Shown: positions 24,986-32,003 of the stretch, in pieces | Layout of the letters: every line of letters begins with the position of its first letter | Numbering within the stretch: the first letter of the stretch is position 1 | Assembly: GCA_947447235.1 (NCBI GenBank) | Contig: CANFJA010000004.1 | Location: 1-32,003, forward strand | Reading direction: 5' to 3' | DNA: 32,003 bases | Source: Comamonadaceae bacterium | Lineage (GTDB): Bacteria > Pseudomonadota > Gammaproteobacteria > Burkholderiales > Burkholderiaceae_C | Made by a program: the position numbers and the translations under genes | Notes under the pieces: model-generated | Told to the model about the DNA's origin: nothing | Seen by the model: only the letters and a program-made list of their open reading frames with translations | The model's database searches: none

Positions 24986-26290
24986 AATTCATTGGACAGT
25001 TGGCTCGCGCACTGCGAGCGTTTACACCCCCACAACATCGAGATGGGCTTGGACCGTGTGCGCATGGTGGCCGAACGGATGTCTTTGCACTTTGACTGCC
25101 CTGTGTTCACGGTGGCGGGGACCAATGGCAAGGGCTCGACGTGTGCCATGTTGGAGGCTTGTTTGCTTCAGGCAGGGTACCGCACAGGGGTGTACACCTC
25201 GCCGCATTTGGTGCACTTTCAAGAGCGTTGTCGCATCCACGGCGAGACGGTAGAGCCCGACCATTTATTGCCGCACTTTGAGCGTGTGGAGCAGGCGCGC
25301 TTGGGCGGCGGGTCAGCAGACGCGGTGTCGCTGACCTATTTCGAGTTCACCACTCTGGCGATTTTGAGTTTGATGGCGGCTTCGAATTTGGAGGCAGCCA
25401 TCTTGGAGGTGGGCTTAGGCGGAAGGTTGGATGCGGTCAATGTGTTGGACGCCGACTGTGCGGTGATCACCAGCATCGACCTCGATCACATGGATTGGCT
25501 GGGCGCTGACCGAGAAAGCATTGGCCGTGAAAAAGCCGGCATCATGCGCACCGGACGGCCTGTGATCGTCAGTGACCCAGTGCCACCTCAGAGCGTGTTG
25601 GACCATGGCTTGGAAATTGGTGCAGACTTGTGGACACTGGGTCGGGATTTCAACTTCACTGGCGACAAGCAGCAATGGGGCTGGGCCGGGCGAGGGCGGC
25701 GATACAGCGGCTTGGCCTACCCGGCTTTGCGCGGGGCCAACCAATTGGTCAACGCCAGCGGTGTGTTGGCCGCGTTAGAGGCCATGCGCAGCCGCATTCC
25801 GGTGACAGCCCAAGCGGTGCGCAATGGACTGGCCATGGTGGAGTTGCCGGGGCGGTTTCAGATCGTGCCGGGTCAGCCAGCGCTGGTTCTTGATGTGGCC
25901 CACAACCCCCATGCTGTGGCGGCTTTGACTGAGAACTTGGATGCGATGGGCTTTTATCCAACCACCCATGCCGTGTTTGGTGCCATGGCCGACAAAGACG
26001 TGGTGCCCATGCTGGAGCGTGTGGGGGGATTGGTCGATCGCTGGTATTTCTGTGATTTGCCTACCCCCCGTGCTGCCAGCGCTGAGCAACTGCAGCTGCA
26101 GTTGCAAGCCAGTCATCAAAGGCCTGGTGTGAAAGCAGGTACTTACACAGATCCTCAGTCGGCGCTTGACGCCGCAGTGGCCGCAGCAGACCCCGCTGAT
26201 AGAATTGTGGTGTTTGGATCGTTCTTCACGGTCGGCGGGGTTTTAAAGAACGGAACTCCCCGTTTAGATGCCCCACATTTGAGTTCCTGA
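24983..26290 (+). CDS. folC: Bifunctional dihydrofolate synthase/folylpolyglutamate synthase
   Basis: Cytoplasmic Mur-ligase-family enzyme that adds glutamate to dihydropteroate and to folates, 435 residues. The ATP loop VAGTNGKGSTCAMLEA starts at about residue 44. Other family motifs are VYTSPHLVHFQERCRIHGE, EVGLGGRLDAVNV, SIDLDHMDWLG and LDVAHNPHAVAAL. It opens the conserved run folC, SPOR protein, cvpA, purF, metZ. The start has no ribosome-binding site and may be leaderless. Eight bases separate it from the SPOR gene. Confidence 0.96.
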   Translation: MNSLDSWLAHCERLHPHNIEMGLDRVRMVAERMSLHFDCPVFTVAGTNGKGSTCAMLEACLLQAGYRTGVYTSPHLVHFQERCRIHGETVEPDHLLPHFERVEQARLGGGSADAVSLTYFEFTTLAILSLMAASNLEAAILEVGLGGRLDAVNVLDADCAVITSIDLDHMDWLGADRESIGREKAGIMRTGRPVIVSDPVPPQSVLDHGLEIGADLWTLGRDFNFTGDKQQWGWAGRGRRYSGLAYPALRGANQLVNASGVLAALEAMRSRIPVTAQAVRNGLAMVELPGRFQIVPGQPALVLDVAHNPHAVAALTENLDAMGFYPTTHAVFGAMADKDVVPMLERVGGLVDRWYFCDLPTPRAASAEQLQLQLQASHQRPGVKAGTYTDPQSALDAAVAAADPADRIVVFGSFFTVGGVLKNGTPRLDAPHLSS

Positions 26291-26298
26291 GACCCCCC

Positions 26299-27030
26299 AT
26301 GGCATTTTTTAAGTTTCGATTGCCCAGCCAAACCGAAGGCGATGCACAGGGCAATTTCAGCAATGCACCGGCACAAAGTGTGGATGCCTTGAGACGTCGT
26401 GCACGTCATCGCTTGATTGGCGCTTCGTTGCTGGTGTTGGTGGCCGTGGTGGGTTTTCCCTTGTTGTTTGACACCCAGCCTCGTCCTGTGTCGGTTGACA
26501 TTGCGGTGGTCATTCCTGAGCGTGCCACCAGCAAGCCCCTGGTGGCTAATCCCGCATCGACCAAGCTACCTTTGGCCGCAAGCTCTGGCCTAGACCCCAA
26601 AGAAGAAGTGGTGGCTGCGCCTAAGACAGAGAGCAAATCGCAAGCGCCGGTTGCTGCTGTGGTGCCAGTGACCAAACCAGAGGCCAAACCGGCCGAGGCT
26701 AAACCAGACAACAAGACAGAAGGCAAGGCTGAAGCGAAACCCGAGCCCAAAGCAGAAGCCTCTGCTGCCAAGCCAGACGCTTCCGACAGCAAGGACACAG
26801 CCCCCAGATTTGTGGTTCAAGTCGGCGCCTTCTCTGAAGAGAGCAAAGCACGCGACGTGCGCGCCAAGCTTGAAAAGGCAGGCTTCAAAACCTACACCCA
26901 TGTGGCCGAAACCAAAGAAGGCAAACGCACGCGCGTGCGCGTGGGCCCTTTTGGCAGTCGCGATGAGGCCGATAAAGCGGCCCAAAAGATCAAGCAACTG
27001 CAATTGCAGCCTGCTGTCTTGAGTCTGTGA
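26299..27030 (+). CDS. SPOR-domain cell-division-type membrane protein (DedD-like)
   Basis: A 243-residue inner-membrane protein with one transmembrane helix (about 39-57, LIGASLLVLVAVVGFPLLF) behind a basic cytoplasmic segment LRRRARHR. A long low-complexity Ala/Lys/Pro/Glu linker (about 85-165, repeats of KPEAKPAEA type) spans the periplasm. The C-terminal SPOR domain (about 168-243) opens FVVQVGAFSEESKARDVRAK; SPOR domains bind denuded peptidoglycan at the septum. The next gene starts one base inside its stop. The position between folC and cvpA matches E. coli dedD. Confidence 0.92.
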   Translation: MAFFKFRLPSQTEGDAQGNFSNAPAQSVDALRRRARHRLIGASLLVLVAVVGFPLLFDTQPRPVSVDIAVVIPERATSKPLVANPASTKLPLAASSGLDPKEEVVAAPKTESKSQAPVAAVVPVTKPEAKPAEAKPDNKTEGKAEAKPEPKAEASAAKPDASDSKDTAPRFVVQVGAFSEESKARDVRAKLEKAGFKTYTHVAETKEGKRTRVRVGPFGSRDEADKAAQKIKQLQLQPAVLSL

Positions 27031-27524
27031 TGCCGACGGTTTCCGCGGTCGACTGGATTTTTCTGGCCGTCCTGGGCCTGTCTGCTTTGCTGGGTTTGTG
27101 GCGCGGCCTGGTGCAAGAGGTCTTGTCCCTCGCAGGTTGGGTGCTTGCTTTTTTTGTGGCACCAATGTATGCGCCAGCTGCGGCCAACTGGTTGCCCATG
27201 TCTGGCAGCAGCGACATGTTGCGTTATGCAGCTGGCTTTGTGCTCGTGTTCGTGGCTGTGTTGATAGCCACAGCGTTGGTCAGTTGGATGATCAAAAAAT
27301 TAGTCTCTGCAGTTGGACTAGGCCCCTTGGACCGATTGCTGGGCAGCGGATTTGGACTCTTGCGAGGCTTGGTGCTGTTGTTGGCTGTGACGGTGGTGGT
27401 GTGCATGACGCCATTGCGTGACAACGAATCTTGGCAAAGCGCCCAAGGTACACCTTGGCTGCAACAGACATTGAATGCGTTGAAGCCGGTGTTGCCGGTG
27501 GATTTCAGAAAGTTTTTACCCTGA
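27030..27524 (+). CDS. cvpA: CvpA family membrane protein
   Basis: Inner-membrane protein of 164 residues with four hydrophobic segments. It begins MPTVSAVDWIFLAVLGLSAL, with the family blocks GLWRGLVQEVLSLAGWVLAF and LDRLLGSGFGLLRGLVLLL. CvpA was named for colicin V production and lies upstream of purF in many proteobacteria; its molecular role is poorly defined. The ATG at 27030 overlaps the SPOR gene stop by one base (TGATG); a GTG at 27027 is an alternative. It ends 13 bases before purF. Confidence 0.93.
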   Translation: MPTVSAVDWIFLAVLGLSALLGLWRGLVQEVLSLAGWVLAFFVAPMYAPAAANWLPMSGSSDMLRYAAGFVLVFVAVLIATALVSWMIKKLVSAVGLGPLDRLLGSGFGLLRGLVLLLAVTVVVCMTPLRDNESWQSAQGTPWLQQTLNALKPVLPVDFRKFLP

Positions 27525-27537
27525 CTGGGCTTGAAAT

Positions 27538-29052
27538 ATGTGTGGAATCGTCGGCGTTGTCAGCAACGCACCTGTCAATCAGCTGATTTATGACGCTTTG
27601 CTGCTTTTGCAGCACCGTGGTCAAGACGCGGCTGGCATCGTGACCCAGTTGGACCGTAAATTTTTCATGCACAAAGCCAAGGGCATGGTGCGTGATGTCT
27701 TTCGCACCCGTAACATGCGCGCCCTGCCTGGCAACAACGGCTTGGGGCAAGTGCGCTACCCCACGGCGGGCAATGCCTACAGCGAAGAAGAAGCACAACC
27801 GTTTTACGTCAACGCACCATTTGGTCTGGTGCTGGTGCACAACGGCAATTTGACCAATGCGCACGCCCTCAAAGCGGAGTTGTTTTCAGAAGATCACCGC
27901 CACATCAACACCGAGAGCGACTCTGAGGTGTTGCTCAACGTGCTGGCGCACGAGTTGGAAAAAACCACGCGTGGCTTGCCTTTGACTCCCGGCGATGTGT
28001 TTGAAGCCGTGCGCAGGGCACACCGGCGCATCAAGGGCTCGTATGCGGTCATCGCTTTGATCTCGGGTCATGGGGTGCTGGCTTTTCGCGATCCATTTGG
28101 CATTCGCCCTTTGTGCATTGGGCGCGGCAAAGATGGCACGATCATGGTGGCCAGTGAGTCGGTGGCACTCGAGGGCACTGGCCATCGGCTAGAGCGCGAT
28201 TTGGCTCCTGGCGAAGCAGTCTTCATCACGGACGATGGGCAAGCTCACTTTCAGCAATGCGCCGATACGCCTCAGCTCAAGCCGTGTATTTTTGAGTATG
28301 TGTACTTGGCCCGTCCCGACTCCACTCTGGACGGCATCTCTGTTTATCAAGCGCGTTTGAACTTGGGCGAATCCTTGGCCAAGCGCGTGGTCTCCACGGT
28401 GCCGCCCAATGACATTGATGTGATCATTCCCATCCCAGAGTCGAGCCGTCCCAGTGCCACGCAGTTGGCGCATTTGCTGGGCGTGCCGTATCGCGAAGGA
28501 TTTGTCAAAAACCGCTACGTCGGTCGAACCTTCATCATGCCGGGGCAGGGCGTGCGAAAAAAATCTGTACGCCAAAAGCTCAACGTGATTGCGAGTGAAT
28601 TCAAAGGCCGCAATGTGTTGCTGGTGGACGACTCGATCGTGCGCGGCACCACCAGCCGCGAGATTGTGCAAATGGCACGTGATGCTGGTGCACGCAAGGT
28701 CTACATGGCCAGTGCTGCGCCACCGGTGCGTTTTCCCAATGTGTATGGCATTGACATGCCCACGCCCGAAGAGTTGGTGGCGCACAACCGCACCATTGAC
28801 GAAGTGCGTGAATTGATCGGATGCGATGCCTTGATTTACCAAGACGTGGACGCGATGAAGCAGGCTGTGCTCAGCGCTGCTGCGCCTGGAGCTCCTAAGC
28901 TCGATGGTTTTGATGCATCGTGCTTTGATGGTGTGTACGTGACTGGCGACATTTCGTCGCTAGACATTGTGCGATTGAACGAAAAACGCGTCGGTCAAGA
29001 AGATGGCGCTGAAGACAATTCGCGCTTGGCTTTGCCCAACGCCTCGGAGTGA
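27538..29052 (+). CDS. purF: Amidophosphoribosyltransferase
   Basis: First committed enzyme of purine synthesis: it uses glutamine and PRPP to make phosphoribosylamine. The protein has 504 residues, like E. coli PurF. It starts MCGIVGVVS, so Cys2 becomes the N-terminal nucleophile after Met removal and no propeptide is present. The glutaminase half has QHRGQDAAGIV and VHNGNLTNAH. The transferase half has the PRPP loop VLLVDDSIVRGTTSREIVQMA at about residues 361-381. It lies 13 bases after cvpA and four before metZ. Confidence 0.97.
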   Translation: MCGIVGVVSNAPVNQLIYDALLLLQHRGQDAAGIVTQLDRKFFMHKAKGMVRDVFRTRNMRALPGNNGLGQVRYPTAGNAYSEEEAQPFYVNAPFGLVLVHNGNLTNAHALKAELFSEDHRHINTESDSEVLLNVLAHELEKTTRGLPLTPGDVFEAVRRAHRRIKGSYAVIALISGHGVLAFRDPFGIRPLCIGRGKDGTIMVASESVALEGTGHRLERDLAPGEAVFITDDGQAHFQQCADTPQLKPCIFEYVYLARPDSTLDGISVYQARLNLGESLAKRVVSTVPPNDIDVIIPIPESSRPSATQLAHLLGVPYREGFVKNRYVGRTFIMPGQGVRKKSVRQKLNVIASEFKGRNVLLVDDSIVRGTTSREIVQMARDAGARKVYMASAAPPVRFPNVYGIDMPTPEELVAHNRTIDEVRELIGCDALIYQDVDAMKQAVLSAAAPGAPKLDGFDASCFDGVYVTGDISSLDIVRLNEKRVGQEDGAEDNSRLALPNASE

Positions 29053-29056
29053 CCTG

Positions 29057-30271
29057 ATGAGCCAACACCCTTTACCTGATAACTTGCACATTGACACCCT
29101 GGCCGTGCGTTTAGCGGTCGATCGCAGCCAATATGGCGAAAACTCTGAAGCGCTTTATCTCACCAGCGGCTTTGTTCAGCCTTCGGCTGAAATTTCAGCC
29201 CGTCGCTTTGCTGGCGAAGAAGACGGCTACACCTATGGCCGCACAGGCAACCCCACCGTCAGCAGCTTTGAGATGCGCTTGGCCGCGCTTGAGGGCAGCG
29301 AGGCTGCACTGGCCACCTCGTCGGGCATGTCGTCGGTGATGTTGATGTTGTTCAGCTTGCTCAAAGCAGGGGACCATGTGCTGTATTCGCAGTCGATGTT
29401 TGGCTCCACCATCAAGCTGATTGGGTCGGAATTTGCGCGTTTTGGCGTGGAGTCCACCATGGTGTCGCAAACCGATCTGGCTGCTTGGAAAGCCGCCATT
29501 CGTCCCAACACCAAAATCTTGTTTGCCGAGACGCCCACCAACCCTTTGACCGAGGTGTGCGACATCGCTGCATTGGCAGACTTGGCGCACAACGCGGGCG
29601 CGTTGCTGGCGGTGGACAACTGTTTTGCCACGCCTATTTTGCAGCGACCCATGGGCATGGGCGCCGATATCGTGATGCACTCTGGCACCAAGTATTTGGA
29701 CGGTCAAGGGCGCGTCATGGCAGGTGCTCTGTGTGCCAGTGAAAAGATGGTGCTTGAAAAGTTTTGGCCCGTCATCAGAAACGCCGGCATGGTGCTGTCG
29801 CCATTCAACGCTTGGGTGGTGCTCAAAGGCTTGGAAACACTCAACATTCGCATGCGTGCGCAAAGCGCACGTGCGCATGAGTTGGCGCTCTGGCTTGAGC
29901 AACACCCCCGCGTAGCTCGTGTGTATTACCCTGGGCTGACCAGTCACCCGCAACACGACTTGGCGATGAAACAGATGTCGGGCATGGGTGGCGCTGTGCT
30001 GTCTTTCGATGTCAAAGCTCCCGACCCGCAGACAGCCCGCACGCAGGCCTTTCATGTGCTCGACAGCTTGCGCGTGCTTTCGCTGTGTACCAACTTGGGC
30101 GACACCAAAACATTGTTGACACACCCTGCCAGCACCTCGCACGGCAAACTCTCTGAAGACCAGCGACAAGTTGCAGGCATTGGCCAAGGCTTGATCCGTG
30201 TGGCGGTCGGTTTGGAGCACTTGGACGACCTCAAGGCTGACTTGTTGCGCGGCCTCGATACCCTTGGATGA
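29057..30271 (+). CDS. metZ: O-succinylhomoserine sulfhydrylase
   Basis: PLP-dependent enzyme that makes homocysteine directly from O-succinylhomoserine and sulfide, 404 residues. The ATG at 29057 has GGAG (29046-29049) upstream and lies four bases after the purF stop. The PLP lysine is K212 in [34 protein letters not shown] and [16 protein letters not shown] are standard family motifs. The long homology with MetZ, and the purF-metZ linkage common in beta- and gammaproteobacteria, favour metZ over the cystathionine synthase metB. Confidence 0.93.
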   Translation: MSQHPLPDNLHIDTLAVRLAVDRSQYGENSEALYLTSGFVQPSAEISARRFAGEEDGYTYGRTGNPTVSSFEMRLAALEGSEAALATSSGMSSVMLMLFSLLKAGDHVLYSQSMFGSTIKLIGSEFARFGVESTMVSQTDLAAWKAAIRPNTKILFAETPTNPLTEVCDIAALADLAHNAGALLAVDNCFATPILQRPMGMGADIVMHSGTKYLDGQGRVMAGALCASEKMVLEKFWPVIRNAGMVLSPFNAWVVLKGLETLNIRMRAQSARAHELALWLEQHPRVARVYYPGLTSHPQHDLAMKQMSGMGGAVLSFDVKAPDPQTARTQAFHVLDSLRVLSLCTNLGDTKTLLTHPASTSHGKLSEDQRQVAGIGQGLIRVAVGLEHLDDLKADLLRGLDTLG

Positions 30272-30281
30272 CAAGCTCCGC

Positions 30282-31667
30282 ATGACCAAAATTCGCACCC
30301 GCTTTGCCCCGTCTCCTACGGGCTTTATCCATCTTGGCAATATCCGCTCGGCACTCTATCCGTGGGCGTTTGCTCGCGCCACAGGGGGTGACTTCATATT
30401 GCGCATTGAAGACACCGACCTTGAGCGATCCAACCAAGCCTCGGTGGATGTGATCATCGAAGGCATGGCTTGGTTGGGTCTTGACCACGACGAAGGCCCG
30501 TTCTATCAGATGCAGCGCATGGACCGCTACAAAGAGGTGTTGGCCCAGCTGCAAGCTGCTGGCCAGGTGTACCCCTGCTACATGAGCGTGGCCGAGCTTG
30601 ATGCGTTGCGCGAGCACCAAATGGCCCACAAAGAAAAACCACGATACGACGGCACTTGGCGCCCTGAACCTGGTAAATACTTACCTCCGGTCCCTGAGGG
30701 TGTGCAACCCGTGTTGCGCTTTAAAAATCCGCAAGGCGGTGTCGTGGCTTGGGACGACAAGGTCAAAGGCCGCATTGAAATCAGCAACGACGAGTTAGAC
30801 GACTTGGTCATCGCGCGTCCTGACGGCACACCCACCTACAACTTTTGCGTGGTCGTTGACGACATCGACATGGCCATCACCCACGTCATTCGTGGTGACG
30901 ACCATGTCAACAACACGCCACGCCAAATCAACATCTTCAAAGCCTTGGGCAAAGAACCCCCGGTGTACGCCCACTTGCCCACGGTGCTCAACGAGCAGGG
31001 CGATAAGATGAGCAAGCGCAGTGGTGCCAAAGCGGTCACCCAATACCGTGATGAAGGCTACTTGCCCGACGCCATGGTCAACTACTTGGCTCGTTTGGGG
31101 TGGAGCCATGGCGACGATGAAATTTTCAGCCGCGCCCAATTCTTGGAATGGTTCAATCTTGACCACCTCGGACGCAGTGCTGCCCAGTTTGACGAAGCCA
31201 AGCTGCGTTGGGTCAACGCCCAACACCTCAAGGCCATGGCCGACGATGCGCTGGCGCCATTGGTGCAAACACAATTGGCCAAACGCAACATCAACACCGA
31301 TGAGCGTTTGCCGGCCTTGTGTGGTTTGCTCAAAGACCGTTGTGACACCACGGTGGCATTGGCCGATTGGGTCATGGCTTTTTATGGTGATGTATCACCC
31401 ACAGCCGACGAACTGGCTCAGCACATCCCCCCCACTGTTTTGCCTGCGCTGACCATGTTGCGTGACAAGTTGACGGTCTGCGCTTGGAGCAAAGAGGCGA
31501 TCAGCACTGCCATCAAAGAAGTGTTGGCAGCCACTGGGCTGAAGATGCCGCAGTTGGCCATGCCTGTGCGTGTGTTGGTGATGGGAACCCCACAAACCCC
31601 CTCGCTAGACGCAGTGCTTGCACTGTGCACCCGCGAAAAAGTTTTGCAGCGTTTGCTGGCGCCTTGA
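30282..31667 (+). CDS. gltX: Glutamyl-tRNA synthetase
   Basis: Charges tRNA-Glu, 461 residues, class I fold. It begins [20 protein letters not shown], so the HIGH motif reads HLGN at residues 17-20, and KMSKR is at 242-246. The zinc-binding Cys/His set of the E. coli enzyme (Cys98, Cys100, Cys125, His127) is not present; only one cysteine (YPCYMS) remains in that region. The start is ten bases after the metZ stop. A tRNA-Glu gene lies about 150 bases downstream. Confidence 0.96.
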   Translation: MTKIRTRFAPSPTGFIHLGNIRSALYPWAFARATGGDFILRIEDTDLERSNQASVDVIIEGMAWLGLDHDEGPFYQMQRMDRYKEVLAQLQAAGQVYPCYMSVAELDALREHQMAHKEKPRYDGTWRPEPGKYLPPVPEGVQPVLRFKNPQGGVVAWDDKVKGRIEISNDELDDLVIARPDGTPTYNFCVVVDDIDMAITHVIRGDDHVNNTPRQINIFKALGKEPPVYAHLPTVLNEQGDKMSKRSGAKAVTQYRDEGYLPDAMVNYLARLGWSHGDDEIFSRAQFLEWFNLDHLGRSAAQFDEAKLRWVNAQHLKAMADDALAPLVQTQLAKRNINTDERLPALCGLLKDRCDTTVALADWVMAFYGDVSPTADELAQHIPPTVLPALTMLRDKLTVCAWSKEAISTAIKEVLAATGLKMPQLAMPVRVLVMGTPQTPSLDAVLALCTREKVLQRLLAP

Positions 31668-31682
31668 AAAATTGGTTATACT
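31653..31682 (+). promoter_or_regulatory. Candidate tRNA promoter
   Basis: A -10 TATACT (31677-31682) is preceded at 18 bases by a weak -35 TTGCTG (31653-31658), which overlaps the end of gltX. A GC-containing discriminator follows. It would start transcription near 31690, twelve bases before the first tRNA. Confidence 0.5.
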
Positions 31683-31701
31683 CACGGACTCGACACCCGA
31701 T

Positions 31702-31777
<76 letters not shown>

Positions 31778-31812
31778 AACAGGACGTCGAGTTGGTTTAG
31801 TCCACAGGTTAT

Positions 31813-31888
31813 GACCCTATCGTCTAGAGGCCTAGGACATCACCCTTTCACGGTGAGTACCGGGGTTCGAATCCCCGTAGGGTCGCCA
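31813..31888 (+). tRNA. tRNA-Glu (TTC)
   Basis: A full 76-base cloverleaf with encoded CCA. The acceptor GACCCTA pairs with TAGGGTC. The anticodon arm TCACC-CTTTCAC-GGTGA gives anticodon TTC. It is 35 bases after tRNA-Ala and probably part of the same transcript. Confidence 0.97.
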
Positions 31889-31946
31889 AGTTTTGCAACA
31901 CTTGGCTTTGGTGCCACAAGCACTGAAGCAAACGTTGCAACCACGT

Positions 31947-32003
31947 GGAGTGGTAGTTCAGTTGGTTAGAATACCGGCCTGTCACGCCGGGGGTCGCGGG
32001 TTC
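31947..32003 (+). tRNA. tRNA-Asp (GTC), cut by window edge
   Basis: The first 57 bases of a tRNA that matches bacterial tRNA-Asp closely (GGAGTGGTAGTTCAGTTGG onward). The anticodon arm CCGGC-CTGTCAC-GCCGG gives anticodon GTC. The sequence ends within the T loop. Confidence 0.95.

Noticed and set aside
29195-30340. 381-codon open frame on the minus strand
   Set aside because: It is the antisense shadow of metZ, with composition typical of reverse frames and no motif.

Overview
The window is a chromosomal segment of a betaproteobacterium, most likely Burkholderiales and probably family Comamonadaceae. The evidence is the protein types, the metZ-type methionine gene, the folC-SPOR-cvpA-purF-metZ gene order and the E. 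coli-like ArgG. I cannot fix the genus. There is no phage, insertion sequence or CRISPR array. One gene (ureC) and one tRNA (Asp) are cut by the window edges.

Layout. (1) 1-1153, minus strand: urease structural genes ureA, a small His-rich membrane protein, ureB and the start of ureC. (2) 1154-7105, plus strand: the urea ABC transporter operon urtABCDE, behind a consensus sigma-54 promoter with an upstream NtrC-type site. (3) 7125-12443, minus strand: an apparent operon of a Cys-containing membrane-anchored protein, three voltage-gated-channel-superfamily proteins, a 69-residue membrane protein, and finally ureD. The urt operon thus lies, in opposite orientation, between ureD and ureA. (4) 12628-15288, minus strand: a NitT/TauT-type ABC importer, again behind a consensus sigma-54 promoter with an NtrC-type site. 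(5) 15604-17091, minus strand: a xanthine/uric acid-type NCS2 permease. (6) 17253-22127, plus strand: a complete type I secretion apparatus (ABC exporter, HlyD, TolC) with no substrate gene in view. (7) 22136-24926, minus strand: argG, ppnP, a glycine-zipper lipoprotein-like protein and an ArsC/Spx-family protein. (8) 24983-31667, plus strand: folC, a SPOR protein, cvpA, purF, metZ, gltX. (9) 31702-end: tRNA-Ala(GGC), tRNA-Glu(TTC), tRNA-Asp(GTC, partial).

How it fits together. The left half is a nitrogen-scavenging region. Urea is imported by Urt and hydrolysed by urease. A second importer and a purine permease probably supply other nitrogen compounds, and two of these units carry the sequence hallmarks of NtrC/sigma-54 control. 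The most unusual part is the channel operon. Two adjacent channels share a selectivity filter one residue shorter than the K+ channel signature (SGYGN and SGWGN). The third has two voltage-sensor domains in front of one ordinary VGYGD pore. All three carry the same ungapped C-terminal DG-x-(I/V)-(S/T) module. The operon starts at a promoter with a 19-bp spacer occupied by a dyad, as in MerR-regulated promoters, and runs into ureD.
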